From NCBI RefSeq assembly GCF_900090045.1, contig NC_041783.1, forward strand, positions 1,591,001 through 1,655,000: a stretch of 64,000 nt of DNA. Direction: 5' to 3'. The position numbers and the translations under genes were made by a program. The notes under the pieces were generated by a model. That model made no database searches, was not told the DNA's origin, and saw nothing but the letters and a program-made list of their open reading frames with translations. Positions 1 to 11,270 of the stretch are shown one piece after another. Positions within the stretch are counted from its first letter, which is position 1; every line of letters starts with the position of its first letter. Origin of the DNA: Plasmodium malariae (Eukaryota > Apicomplexa > Aconoidasida > Haemosporida > Plasmodiidae).

Positions 1-1567
1 TTCATTACTTCAATTGAGCCGTGTTTATTTTCCCTCGTTTAAATCGTATTTTTAAAGCATACATGATAATGTGTATAATTAAAAAAAAAAAAAAAAAAGA
101 AAAAGAAAAAGAAAAAGAAAATTAATTTTTGAACAAACAAGAACGTCGTGCATTTGAGTTGCTATTCAGTTGCTATTCGTTTATTTATCTTTAAGACCAG
201 CATTTAAGATAAATCGTTTTTTTTTCTTTTGATACATATACATAAATACATACATACATACGTATATCTGTCCACATACATATATACATATATTTACAAT
301 TTATGCTCTTCCAGTTTGAGAATAAACAATGTTTCGGCTAAAAGGAGCTAAAATCTTCGTAAAAACGTCAAAGAATAAAATAAATTTACGCATGAAGACA
401 ACACATACCAAACGAAACGTCATACATGGGCGCATGTGTGTATGCTTGTATAAATACGAGAGCGTACATATATGTACATAATAATTGTGTATTTTACTAT
501 TTTAATATTTTTTTTTTTTTTTTTTTTTTACATCAGTCGGTGTAACGTTTTTATATAGCGTGAAACATTACTATTATGAATAATATTATTCTTACAATTG
601 CTACTACTAAATTTATCGTGTTAATTTTGTTTTCATGTGAAATGGATATTTTTTTTTAAAATGGTATTTTGTCTTGATGTGTTGCTTTTGTTTTGTATGC
701 GTTGTAAAATTTTTTTATTTTTTTATTTTTTCCCATTTTCAAAAGAACGCATTTCCTATTAATATATACTAATATGTATATATAATTATTTATTTATTCG
801 TTTTTCAATCCAAAGTATAAAAATAATTAAATGCACTGAAAAATTATTTTTGGTTTGAAAACTTTATCATTGAGGTCGTACATATTTCAAAAATTTCAAA
901 AAATTAATTGTTATATACTCATACTTGGAAAAGGCAAAATCAAATGCAAAAGCAAAAGAGTTCACTATACAGCGCGTTATGAATTGTTTAAGCTTATGTA
1001 TTTTTTAAAAATTAAAAAATAATATGACTGTCCGGAATACTCATATGAAATAGCATTAAGACTATTTCTTTTTGCTTAGTAAGACTGCTAATGAGTCCTA
1101 TTTGCGTACATGCATAAATTAGCATATACACCTTATTTTATACATTTACACACAAATATATATATGAACAGTATATGTGTATATTTACTAATTAGCATAT
1201 ATTTGTGCGTATGCATTTACGTTTGCCTACTTATGAGCATATGTACATACCAATGTGGTTATATATTTTATTTTTTATATTACATTAATTATAAATTACT
1301 CATAAATCCCCCATACACTTTCTAAGAAAAAACGCTTCTATTACTGTTTCACCTAAAAAGGATGAAATTGTGTTAATCTAGGTTTATATAAATACACATA
1401 TATATATGTATATATGTATATATATACATATATGCACACAGACATACATACATACATACAAATACGTATGTGTGCAAACGTACTCAGGTATATATGCATA
1501 CATGCCTATTTACGTATCTATGTGTTTCTTTTTGTTAATAATATTCTATAAGTATTAAATAAACAAA
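1..1567. other. Upstream intergenic DNA of the first gene
   Basis: AT-rich DNA with poly-A near 81-98, poly-T near 511-529, and TA/CATA-type simple repeats around 240-290 and 1385-1510. Apart from the doubtful small ORF at 329-481 I see no gene. The stretch before 1568 presumably holds the promoter and 5' UTR of the large gene, but no motif can be called with confidence. Confidence 0.6.
329..481 (+). CDS. Doubtful small basic ORF or first exon
   Basis: A 50-codon ATG ORF beginning MFRLKGAKIFVKTSKNK. Its first 34 codons are Lys/Arg-rich and less AT-biased than the surroundings. The tail is typical noncoding TATA repeat, so if it is real a splice donor near 438 (GTATGC) would end exon 1 and a poly-T acceptor near 535 would follow. 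That would give a protein of only about 40 residues. The basic composition recalls small mitochondrial or organellar ribosomal proteins, but I do not recognise it. It may be chance. Confidence 0.2.
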   Translation: MFRLKGAKIFVKTSKNKINLRMKTTHTKRNVIHGRMCVCLYKYESVHICT

Positions 1568-4500
1568 ATGCTAAAAAAAACGTTCCACGAAAATGCTAAT
1601 AAATATACAAAGGAGAATAAAGCAAGGTCTAAATCTATTTCTTTCTTTTCATTTTTTAAAAAACGCAAAAAGAGGGATAGCTTATATGAAAGCGTAATTT
1701 CTACAGATAATGACTCATATGTTGAAAGATCAAGAGATGATAAAAAAAAAGGTGAAGAAAGGAGAGAAGAAAAAGAAGAGGACGAAGATGAAGAGAATGA
1801 GGAAGAAAAGAAAGAAGAACAAGAAGAACAAGAAGTAGATGTACGAGGAAGAAAAAAAAAAAAACTGCAGGACGAGCATGTGTCTGTAGGGATGAAAAAA
1901 AGAGAAAACAATGAGGTGATATCTAAACTTATAGACAATTACAGTAGAAGCTGTAGTAACAACATTAGTAACATCGATAGTAATAAAAGTAGAAATAACA
2001 GTAGTGATAAAAGTAGAAATAACAGTAATAATGGCAATTGTAGTAGCGAACACGCGATGAATTACCGAGCATATAAAATGGAAAATTCTAAGGTAAAAAA
2101 AAAAAGAGAAAGCTTTTTTCAAAAAATTAATATATTGCAAAAATTTAAAAATAACAAAATAAAAAAGGCTGCTAGTTCTTTTTTAAACTTACACTCAGAA
2201 TATATTTCCGCAGAGAAGGGTAATGAAGAGGTACTAAAAACTAGCTATATTGGTAAAAAAGAAAGCAGACAGAAAGGCTTAGAAATATTCTATAGTATGA
2301 AGAAGCTCAAAAGCTACAGCATAAAAGACGATTTTATCACCTTAAAACATAAAGCACAGCTATTAAAAAATAGTATTTCTTTTAGTAATAAAAGGAAAGG
2401 ATGTAAAGGGAAACTAAGTGCTAAAAGTAAAAATTGCACTACTGAAGGTACTACTACTAATGAGTACAACACGAATGGGTTACCTTCAAATAATGTACAC
2501 TCAATGATTACAAATGTTAATACTGTAAAAAGTGATAAGGGAATTTATGATAAAAGGGAAAATTACAGCCATTCTGGGAGAAATCATCTGCTAGAAACAG
2601 ATGGTACAGGAAAGAGAGATACACGAAAAATCCATAGACGTGTGTGCGATAGGAGTAAAAAGGATGCCTACCATAACAATGGGAAGCACGCGGGGAGGGT
2701 CCAAAAGGAGTACGTGTTTGACCAATTTTCTGATGTTGAAATATGGGTAGAAGACAATATATACAATAAAGGAACTAAAATGAAAGACGAGGATAATAAA
2801 AATGAACGAATATTTAACAGTGATTGTAATGTGTCAAATATAAATGATTATTTATACCATGATGGTATAAGGGATGAAGATAGTTATATCTCTACAAACT
2901 CGAATGAGTATCATAAGGTTATGAATTCTTCACAAAGGAAAAATGATAATTTAAATTATAACAACGATTTAGTAACATATAGAAAGTGTGAAATGGAGAG
3001 GATGGGGAAAAAGAAAAAAAAGAAGAAATGGAAAAAAAGGGGAGAAGGCAGGACAAGTAAAGGAATTGATGGGAGTGGTACAAGTGAAGGAAGCGAAAGA
3101 AGCCCAGAAAGCGGCGGAAGGGAGGAAAAAATCGAGAGAAAATATGAGAGTTCATTCTCTCCAAAAAATGAATATAAAGAGATAGCAAATGCAGTGTGTA
3201 CCATTAGTAATAGTTGGAGCATTCCCAGTAATAACGTAGCATATAAAAAAGAGGAAGGTACTGAACATAGTAGTTGTGATATGAACAATATAAATAGTGT
3301 ACATGATGAGGAGTCAAAGGAAAACATACAACGTTGTCAATACAAAAATATTCTTAAAACATCAGATAATCCTATATTTACTGTAAAAAAAACAAATTAT
3401 GCGAATAGTAGAAAATTAGCAGAATGTATGAATAGTCGGAGAAATGTGAGTGAAAAGGAAATCATATTAAAACTTATGTACAACAATAATGGGATATATT
3501 TCAACCAAGATGAGCATATTGGTAGTACTCCTCATCTGAAGGGTGCAAAAAATGCGCAAGTTTTGAGGTCTGACAAAACTGAGAAAATGATGTTAAACAA
3601 TAATCATCTTTGTAAGATTGTAAACACAAAAGAGAGGATAAATTTAAATAAAGACGTAATGGAATTTAATCGTAAACTATCTAGAGACTCAAATAACAGA
3701 ATGAAAAACATAACTTTGAGTAATAATGAAGAAGCGCATGAACACTCAAGTAGTAGAAGGATATATATAAATTGTTATGAAGATACGAATAGTGGGCACG
3801 TCGCAAAGAAAGATACAAGTATGAATAACGGTGTAGATAAATCAAATACTCATTTGAGGGAGTATGAACCTACGCATCAAAAATGTGTAAATAGTAACAG
3901 AAGTAGAAGTAATAGCAATGAAAACATTAGAGGAAGCGGAAATGATATGATTAATAGTGAAAAGATAGAGAGGGTAAGATCCAGTATCATTGACAAGTAT
4001 TTAATCAACCCTCTATATAATTTATTTGCGCAAAGTAAAGAAGTAACAAATTATGCAAATATTTCATCTATGGAAGGAAATACACCTAATCAACATAGGG
4101 ATAAGTATTATACTAATGAACTGCAAAAAACGTACAAAACAATGTATGACATATATGACGCTCCGAATATAGGCTGGTTCGGATGTAATAGAAGTTTAAG
4201 TAGTAGCTCCAGAAGAACAACTGCAAATTATTCGCTTAATAGAAACACACATTGCAATTCATTAATTAAGCAGAACTTCAATTATGACTTCATTTCTTGT
4301 ATAAGAAATAATGCTACTTATCAGAAGAAAATAGTTTTGAAAAATACCAACGAAAAAGCACAAGTTGATAAGGCGGGAAAATGTATGAACATAAAATGTT
4401 TCAATAATCATTTTTTTCAAGGGGAAAAAGTACCCCAAGAATTTATGAACAAAAGCATAACAATGAACAACCTCAATCATTTAAGTAAGAGAGGGATGCA

Positions 4501-7500
4501 ATCTGAGTACTTGGGTTCATCGCATCAATCTGCCCATTTAAATAGAGCATCTGCTTCGAAGGAAAGCATTTTTCGAACATGCATCCAAAGGACACATGCC
4601 AACCTCATGAACGCAGATAAGGTCAACTTATACGGAACTATATCAAAAAAAGACGAAGAACCATTATTTGGAAATAATTTACTCAGAAATGATTCGTTCA
4701 AGAACAAGTATAATAACCATAATTTTAGAGAAAGGATCTATACAAGCAATAAGGATTTGGGAACCGGTAGTCTTAAAAAGGTTAATATGATTATTAAGAA
4801 GAATGTGAAAGATCAGTTGACAAATCCGAGCACATTTCATGGCTACAATTATAGTAGTAGGAGTGGAAATTTACAGGTGCAAGACAGTAGAGAAAATTTT
4901 AATTTCGTCCATGATAGTGTTCCTAGTTATATAACACAAAACACAAGTATCAACACAGTTAAAAAAGCTAACATTGTAGGGACTAATCAGATGTATATGA
5001 ATTGCGCAAAAATGAATGGAATGAAGGAAAGAAATTTTTCTTCTCAGAATGTTCATAATAATTTAATAGGAAAAAATGAGTTACCTACAGAATATATAAG
5101 ACCATCTGAAAATAATTTCATTCCAAATGAACATGTTAATATTATTGGAGGTACAAATTTAAATAGGGGTATATGTCCAGCATATGGGGGATGCCATAAA
5201 AGGGCATTATGTTTACAAAATGGCAGATCACCATTAAATCATATGATGGTTAAGTGTAACCTTTTTCAATGCATTAAGTATGCAAAGGATAAACAATACA
5301 TGTATAACAGTACTAATAAATGTAAAAATGAATACATGAAAAACAATTTAAGCATTCCTTTAAATTATCTAAGAAATAAAAACTTGCAAAAAGTGCACGG
5401 GTACGTGTCAATGCCTCAGGCGTATGTACGTCTTGCGAGAAGCCAGGGGCATGTGGACGCTCCTGATACTCCGTTAAACATATGTGGTGAGGGGGATCAT
5501 AGTAATTATTACATCAATGGTGTATATAATAGCAATATATATAGAAATGTGCACAGTGATGTGTATAGTGATTTGCATAGAGATGCACATAATAGTGCAA
5601 ACAGTAGTACACAATATAATACTCATAATGAAATACATGGTGTTGACAAAGTGTATACTGTCCAACGGGAAGAAGGTGTAAACCGATTGAGCGTATCGAG
5701 GCTGAGCGCCGAGGGGTTAGGAGCCTACCAAGATTGCTACACAAGAGACGGTAAGAGATATAAAAACGACATTGACCTTGGCTCTAATTACCTTTATATT
5801 AATAGTAACAATAGTAGTAAAAATAGTAGTAACAATAGTAGTAACTATAGTAATAACAATGATAGTAATAATAATAGAGATGGTAATAGCAATAGTAATA
5901 ATAGCAATAGTAACAATAACAATGATAATAACAACAATAGTAATGGCATTATTCATGGTAACTACGGCCGTGATGATGCAAAGAGGCGATGTTACTTAAA
6001 TCCTGGTGATAACAAGTATAACATTTCTCAAGAGCATTTGAGACAGCGTAGTGAATGTGCTTTAGCTAATAATCATTTCAACGAAATTTTGAATACATCT
6101 CTCAGAGCTAATTCAATGAATGAAGAGATGATGAGAACATGCAAAAATGAAAAAACATATTTTCCTGTAAGAGAGAAAAATCGCAAAGACATGTTAAAAA
6201 ATTATTTAATTAACGAGAGCCATATTGAACGTTGTACTACCAACAATATAAAACAATTCGCTCTTCATAATAATGAGCATAACATCTACAGCAGTTGTAA
6301 TAAATATTACAATAAAGAGGAATCAGGAAATATTTGTACCAATGATAATACCTATGAGATGGAAGATTCCCTATGGGTAGCCAATAATTCTACTATTGAA
6401 AAAGATACACATAATTATGATCATCATAACAATTATATACATAACTTTGAAGCTAACAACCCAATTACAGAGGAGTGCATGTATTTCAAGTCGGAAGAGA
6501 TCTCGCACCTATTGGCGGATGGGGGAAAGGACAGTGAAGCGGAAAATAAAAGGGATAGTGAAGAGGAAAACGGAAAGGTCAATGAAGAGGAAAACAGGAA
6601 GGCCAGTGAAGAGGAAAACAGGAAGGTCAGTGAAGAGGAAAACAGGAAGGCCAGTGAAGAGGTAATCAAAAAGGGTCGTAGCGAGAAGAGTAAAAAACAT
6701 AGTAATGCCTCTCACATTTCGAACGATATATTTGCCGATTATCAAAATAATGTACGAGAAAGGAGCAGTGCGGCGTACCTAGAAAATTACAATGATAATT
6801 TATACAAAGGAAACTATTGCAGTAAGCAAAATGAGGGGAGCAGCCTGATGAGGGCATCGCAATGCTACCGTGCTAGTTCGAGCAACGCTATTATTATTCG
6901 TGGCAACAACAGTAGTCTAATTAGCAGCAACTTTGACGATTATAGTAGTGGTAATAATAGTATGATGAAGTTTCACAGTTGCACTCAGTTGACCACACTT
7001 AGGGGAACCTTGAAAAGAGAAAAAATATCAAACGGTACATTTAACACCAAGCGGAAGGGTAAAACGCTTAAAAAGAAGTTGACAAAGAAAGAGGGTATAG
7101 TTAAGGATAAGAGAATGAGTAGTATTGGAAAAGAGAAAAGTAGCTATGCTATAAAGAATAGAAATTATTCGAGCGAAAAACAGGAAAAAGTGGAAGTTTT
7201 AAAAAAGGCGAGTATAGTAATTACAGACGAAAATTTAAAAACAAAACAAAACAAAACAAAACAAGTGAAAGGAGTGAAAAAAATAAAAGTTTTAAAAAAG
7301 AAAGCTTCAAAAAATGTAGCTGAAAAGGACAAAATGTGTCAAGTAAAAAAAAAAAAAAAAAAAAAAAATAGTAATAATAATCATGATAATGATAATAATA
7401 ATATTAATAATAATAATAATGATAATTGTGAGGATACTATTATTAATTACAAAAAAGAAAGTATAATGAGTTCAAGCAACTCGATGTACATCCTTAACAA

Positions 7501-9274
7501 ATTAAAAAATGAAGAGAAAGATGTTGTTACAAGAAAGAAGATTGAAAAGGGATGGGGGAAACGTAACCGATTTAACATAGAAAAAGAAGCGTGCTCTAGT
7601 ACGTGTGTTAAATGGAAAAGTCGTAATATTAAGAGGAACCTTTCTAGCACTTCTAACAAGATAAAAAGAAAATGCAGTTATGAAAAAAGTGGCTCAGGTT
7701 TGGGTTCTAGTCCAAGTTCCGGGAAAGCTTTGCATGATGAGAACGGAACACCCATCTTGAGTTGTAAAGTAGAAAAGGAATATACAACAGGGAGCGTAAG
7801 GAAAGTGCAAAAAAAAAGAATAGAAGCCAAGGACGGAGAAGGTAAAGAAGTAGGGCGAAAAAACGTAGAACGCAAGGTAGTATCATTAGGGAATTCCTCT
7901 AAAGCTCACATAGGTACAAATAAAAAAAAAAAAATAACTAATATATTACAAATAAGTAAAGAACAAAACCAGGTGTGTGATAGTAGTAAGCAGAAAGAAG
8001 AATTATGCCTAAATATAATAAATCATAAGGAAGCTAAGTGTATAGATAAGGTGTATTATAGTCCATCTTTTTCGAATATAAAGGCATATAACGGATCAAG
8101 AATTATAAGGGGGTCTCCATCAAAAGAGAGGTCTGCATTGATACTTAAGGACTGCAATAGTAGAAGTAGAAGCAGCATAAACAATAAGAACATACAATCA
8201 GTGGCTAATAAGGAGGTTACGAGAAGTGCAGGTAGGGAAAAAAATAACAAAGAACAAGCCGCTTTAAAAAAAAATGATGAAAAAATATGTTCTTTAAATA
8301 AAATGGAAATGCCAATTATTCTCGAGTTTGATCATTTTCACGAGGACGTTAAAAAAATGAACCACATATTAAGTAACTCAAACAATAGTAATTTTTTAAA
8401 TCTACTAAAATTAGAAGATTTAATATCTATTGAAAAAAAATTTATTAACAATAATGTGTATATTAATAAGCATATAATAACATCTAACGCTAAAAGGGGT
8501 AAATCGGACGGACAACGTGGTAGGGGCGGCGCTAGCGGAAGTGACAGTGGAAATGATAACCGTAGTAACAATTGCTGTGATAGCCGCTGTGATAACCGCA
8601 GTGATAACCGCAGTGATAACCGCAGTGATAACCGCAGTGATAACCGCTGTGATAGCCGCTGTGATAACCGCAGTGATAACTGCTGTGATAACCGCTGTGA
8701 TAACCGCAGTGATAGCCGCTGTGATAACCGCAGTGATAACTGCTGTGGTATCGTGTATGACAGCAATTTTAGTATCGTTTATTTAGAACAAGATATGATA
8801 TACTTAAAGAAAAAATTGCTAAGAACTATTTTGCGCATATTATTAACTGATACCTACACATTCAACGAAATTAAAATAACTATTGTGTTGCTAACTTTTT
8901 TTATTTCCATAGAAGATCATAGAACAATTTGTGCGAGTTTGTATCCCTTGTCATTGATTAATAATTTGATACAAAAATTCAAATTAAAAATTCATAAAAA
9001 AATAAAAAGAGAAAAAAAAAGGAGTGATTTAACCAGTGGTCAAGGTAATATTAGTAACCTGTATTCTCATACAAATATTTCGAAAAACATACCCTTTAGT
9101 TATCTCTTTATTTGCGATGGGAAAAACTACATATGCATTAATGACAACTCGTTAAGGGGAAAATCGTATAAAACCAAAATAAAGTTAAACAACTTATTAG
9201 GGTATTACCACTATATCAATTTAAATCGATTAACGTACTACCTCGAACGAGCGGGTCACAACGCCAAAAAGTAG
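1568..9274 (+). CDS. Giant low-complexity Plasmodium protein, function unknown
   Basis: Single-exon ORF of 2568 residues from the first in-frame ATG. I recognise no catalytic or binding domain. The protein is dominated by Asn, Lys, Ser and Glu. It has a Lys/Glu-rich N-terminus, a Ser/Asn tract near residues 1410-1460, a 24-bp-unit acidic repeat (SEEENRKA type) near 1655-1700, and a basic Lys-rich stretch near 1815-2070. A tetrapeptide repeat (SDNR/CDSR type) follows near 2330-2395. The last roughly 165 residues, together with residues 2240-2310, are less repetitive, hydrophobic and Leu/Ile-rich. They are the likeliest folded, conserved part. There is no signal peptide or obvious membrane segment. 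Gene 9838-11222 converges on its 3' end. Coding status is strong because 7.7 kb stays open; the function is not inferable. Confidence 0.9.
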   Translation: MLKKTFHENANKYTKENKARSKSISFFSFFKKRKKRDSLYESVISTDNDSYVERSRDDKKKGEERREEKEEDEDEENEEEKKEEQEEQEVDVRGRKKKKLQDEHVSVGMKKRENNEVISKLIDNYSRSCSNNISNIDSNKSRNNSSDKSRNNSNNGNCSSEHAMNYRAYKMENSKVKKKRESFFQKINILQKFKNNKIKKAASSFLNLHSEYISAEKGNEEVLKTSYIGKKESRQKGLEIFYSMKKLKSYSIKDDFITLKHKAQLLKNSISFSNKRKGCKGKLSAKSKNCTTEGTTTNEYNTNGLPSNNVHSMITNVNTVKSDKGIYDKRENYSHSGRNHLLETDGTGKRDTRKIHRRVCDRSKKDAYHNNGKHAGRVQKEYVFDQFSDVEIWVEDNIYNKGTKMKDEDNKNERIFNSDCNVSNINDYLYHDGIRDEDSYISTNSNEYHKVMNSSQRKNDNLNYNNDLVTYRKCEMERMGKKKKKKKWKKRGEGRTSKGIDGSGTSEGSERSPESGGREEKIERKYESSFSPKNEYKEIANAVCTISNSWSIPSNNVAYKKEEGTEHSSCDMNNINSVHDEESKENIQRCQYKNILKTSDNPIFTVKKTNYANSRKLAECMNSRRNVSEKEIILKLMYNNNGIYFNQDEHIGSTPHLKGAKNAQVLRSDKTEKMMLNNNHLCKIVNTKERINLNKDVMEFNRKLSRDSNNRMKNITLSNNEEAHEHSSSRRIYINCYEDTNSGHVAKKDTSMNNGVDKSNTHLREYEPTHQKCVNSNRSRSNSNENIRGSGNDMINSEKIERVRSSIIDKYLINPLYNLFAQSKEVTNYANISSMEGNTPNQHRDKYYTNELQKTYKTMYDIYDAPNIGWFGCNRSLSSSSRRTTANYSLNRNTHCNSLIKQNFNYDFISCIRNNATYQKKIVLKNTNEKAQVDKAGKCMNIKCFNNHFFQGEKVPQEFMNKSITMNNLNHLSKRGMQSEYLGSSHQSAHLNRASASKESIFRTCIQRTHANLMNADKVNLYGTISKKDEEPLFGNNLLRNDSFKNKYNNHNFRERIYTSNKDLGTGSLKKVNMIIKKNVKDQLTNPSTFHGYNYSSRSGNLQVQDSRENFNFVHDSVPSYITQNTSINTVKKANIVGTNQMYMNCAKMNGMKERNFSSQNVHNNLIGKNELPTEYIRPSENNFIPNEHVNIIGGTNLNRGICPAYGGCHKRALCLQNGRSPLNHMMVKCNLFQCIKYAKDKQYMYNSTNKCKNEYMKNNLSIPLNYLRNKNLQKVHGYVSMPQAYVRLARSQGHVDAPDTPLNICGEGDHSNYYINGVYNSNIYRNVHSDVYSDLHRDAHNSANSSTQYNTHNEIHGVDKVYTVQREEGVNRLSVSRLSAEGLGAYQDCYTRDGKRYKNDIDLGSNYLYINSNNSSKNSSNNSSNYSNNNDSNNNRDGNSNSNNSNSNNNNDNNNNSNGIIHGNYGRDDAKRRCYLNPGDNKYNISQEHLRQRSECALANNHFNEILNTSLRANSMNEEMMRTCKNEKTYFPVREKNRKDMLKNYLINESHIERCTTNNIKQFALHNNEHNIYSSCNKYYNKEESGNICTNDNTYEMEDSLWVANNSTIEKDTHNYDHHNNYIHNFEANNPITEECMYFKSEEISHLLADGGKDSEAENKRDSEEENGKVNEEENRKASEEENRKVSEEENRKASEEVIKKGRSEKSKKHSNASHISNDIFADYQNNVRERSSAAYLENYNDNLYKGNYCSKQNEGSSLMRASQCYRASSSNAIIIRGNNSSLISSNFDDYSSGNNSMMKFHSCTQLTTLRGTLKREKISNGTFNTKRKGKTLKKKLTKKEGIVKDKRMSSIGKEKSSYAIKNRNYSSEKQEKVEVLKKASIVITDENLKTKQNKTKQVKGVKKIKVLKKKASKNVAEKDKMCQVKKKKKKKNSNNNHDNDNNNINNNNNDNCEDTIINYKKESIMSSSNSMYILNKLKNEEKDVVTRKKIEKGWGKRNRFNIEKEACSSTCVKWKSRNIKRNLSSTSNKIKRKCSYEKSGSGLGSSPSSGKALHDENGTPILSCKVEKEYTTGSVRKVQKKRIEAKDGEGKEVGRKNVERKVVSLGNSSKAHIGTNKKKKITNILQISKEQNQVCDSSKQKEELCLNIINHKEAKCIDKVYYSPSFSNIKAYNGSRIIRGSPSKERSALILKDCNSRSRSSINNKNIQSVANKEVTRSAGREKNNKEQAALKKNDEKICSLNKMEMPIILEFDHFHEDVKKMNHILSNSNNSNFLNLLKLEDLISIEKKFINNNVYINKHIITSNAKRGKSDGQRGRGGASGSDSGNDNRSNNCCDSRCDNRSDNRSDNRSDNRSDNRCDSRCDNRSDNCCDNRCDNRSDSRCDNRSDNCCGIVYDSNFSIVYLEQDMIYLKKKLLRTILRILLTDTYTFNEIKITIVLLTFFISIEDHRTICASLYPLSLINNLIQKFKLKIHKKIKREKKRSDLTSGQGNISNLYSHTNISKNIPFSYLFICDGKNYICINDNSLRGKSYKTKIKLNNLLGYYHYINLNRLTYYLERAGHNAKK
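6531..6664 (+). repeat. 24-bp coding minisatellite (SEEENRKA/V units)
   Basis: About five imperfect 8-residue units such as SEEENRKA and SEEENRKV inside the giant ORF. The length is a multiple of three, so unit gain or loss keeps the frame. Confidence 0.85.
8557..8745 (+). repeat. 12-bp coding minisatellite (DNRS/DSRC units)
   Basis: About 16 tandem 12-bp units of the GATAACCGCAGT type encode alternating DNRS, DNRC, DSRC and DNCC tetrapeptides. Variation is almost confined to two codons (Ser/Cys and Asn/Ser), and most of it is A-to-G or AGT/TGT exchange. Cys is enriched compared with the rest of the protein. The block sits just before the hydrophobic C-terminal part. Confidence 0.9.
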
Positions 9275-9837
9275 GCAGCCCCTTTTGTGCAATGTTAAGC
9301 ATGGCAACTTGGGACATCCACGTTTTGTCTATTTCTATTTCTATTTCTATTTCTATTTCATTTTATTGTATTATACTGTACTATACTGTATTATACTTAA
9401 GTGTATCTCATTTTATGGTGATATATTTTTCTTTATTTTATTTTATTTTATTTCTCTTTTTAAAATTTAGCTACACATATGACTGCATATCTGTGTTATC
9501 TGATTTACACAAAAAAGGAAAAAAATAAATTGAGAATATTTAATAAATACATATAATATAATTAAAGGGGGGAAGTTTTTTTTTAAAAAAAAAAAGAATA
9601 ATCCTGATTTGATTTATTAAAATAATTAATTTGTTTTTACGTATGTATTAAAAAAGTTCACAGTCTGGACATATGTATATTTGTGCATTTCCATATACTT
9701 ATCTATCTATATTTGTATATCGGTCTGTATATACATGGACCTATATATATATATATATATATATAATTTTTTCTTTGTTCTTTTTTTTTTTTCATGATAA
9801 AACAACAGTATGTATAACATGCAGTAACTACCAACTT
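9275..9837. other. Convergent intergenic region
   Basis: Lies between the stop of the + gene and the stop of the - gene. It holds a (TTTCTA)n-like run at 9328-9360, a TTTTA run at 9430-9453 and a (TA)n tract at 9738-9764. It should contain the two 3' UTRs. I see no coding exon. Confidence 0.6.
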
Positions 9838-11222
9838 TCACGTTTTCCTCTTTCTGAACACTCCTTTTTTCATTCCCCATGAATTATGCTCACCCTTCTT
9901 CACACGCTGCATACCGTATGTTTTGTTTAAATTGTATTTTAGCACCAAGCCGAATTTTGTATCCAAGTAGTTACTCTGTTAGAACGGGAGAAAAAAAAAA
10001 AAATAAATAAAAAATAAAAAGTTATGTAATATGCAAAACGTAATAGACAAAATGTACAATGTTAAACGCCCTTTTGCATTTTGTGTAGCCTTCAAATTTT
10101 AAACTGGTGAAAATTGTACACAATATTAGGAAGGTTATACGTACGTATACATATGCGAATGCCACAAATGGAAGGAAAAATCTTACCTTGTCTAATTTTT
10201 CTTCTATTTTTCTAAATCCTTCCTTAATTTTGCCAATATTCGCTTCCTGTAAATGCACATTATTTTTACATAATACTTTATATACACATATGTACACAGA
10301 TATGCCCAGATATACACACCCATAAATATACTGTGAAGTTCTAGCAGTGCATTATTAGCCCTGAACTATATATCCAACATATCACATGTTTATCTTCCTA
10401 TTACCAAAATTTTGAAATCTAAGTAGTTTAGAAACATCAGAGGACGCTTTGCAAAATCACAAACGCACAAAACTGTTTCAGTAGGAATCTTTTCATTATT
10501 TGAGTTCATCTAAGAAAAAAAAAAAAAAAAAAAATACAAAGGAGTGCAACACTGAAGCAGCATTCTAAGTAACAGTCGAACTAATGTATAGAAAGGTTAA
10601 CCCATAATGAAATACAACTCAAAAAAAAAAAAAAAAAAAATTACCAAAGGCTTGACTATGTTCGAAATTTCGCTGTCAAATTTTGAGTCCCTTTTAAAGG
10701 CATTGAAAACAAAAAATTGCTTCCCATACGGTTCTATCTAATAGACATAAAAAGATAATGGTAGAAATTACTAATATTAGAATATAATTTGTTGTACAGT
10801 CATTATCCTAGATGATATAATTATGTAAATGAACTATTATTTATGATGCCACGAAAAAAGAAAATTGTATTTTCCTTTTACTGGGTGTATAGCTGAGCAT
10901 CCCTCAGGTGGCCAATTGAATCTTCTCATACGGTTATATATTACCTCTACCAAAAAAAGGAAAATTCATATATACCAATATGCAAACATTTACATATATA
11001 TATATATATATATACACACCCATATGGTAACCATTCTATCTTTTTATAAGAGAATACTGGAGTTGTTTTTTCTTCTCTTATATAGCAACTTATGAATGTT
11101 TTTTCTTTTCCTTTTTCTTTTATTTTTTCTATTTTCCCCTCCTCTTTATTATTCTTACTTTTATGAGCATTTAAACGAAAAACATTGTGTCTAACCCCCC
11201 CTTTATTCGTGAACGATGTCAT
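9838..11222 (-). CDS. Six-exon small gene; tentative mitochondrial ribosomal protein mL53-like
   Basis: Reconstructed CDS: join(9838..9975,10187..10246,10405..10509,10645..10737,10882..10946,11159..11222) on the minus strand, 174 residues. Every junction has GT...AG and the phases fit: GTAAGA, GTAAAA, GTAATT, GTAATA and GTAAGT-like donors, and mostly T-rich acceptors. The exons are visibly richer in G/C than the introns. The protein starts MTSFTNKGGVRHNVFRLNAH. In the middle there is a KQFFVFNAF segment followed by an alternating helix/strand pattern and a basic tail. The '(K)xxxVxFNPF' start followed by about 80 residues resembles the thioredoxin-like fold of mL53 (yeast MRPL44). This assignment is from pattern memory only. 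Gene structure is fairly sure; the name is not. The final exon is read through to TGA at 9838; an extra intron at GTATGC near 9912 is possible. Confidence 0.65.
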
Positions 11223-11238
11223 TTTATTTTATTTTTTT

Positions 11239-11270
<32 letters not shown>

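Noticed and set aside
5717..6000. Antisense ORFs rich in Ile/Thr/Val across Asn/Ser runs of the giant gene
   Set aside because: They mirror AAT/AGT codon repeats. The sense frame is continuous over 7.7 kb.
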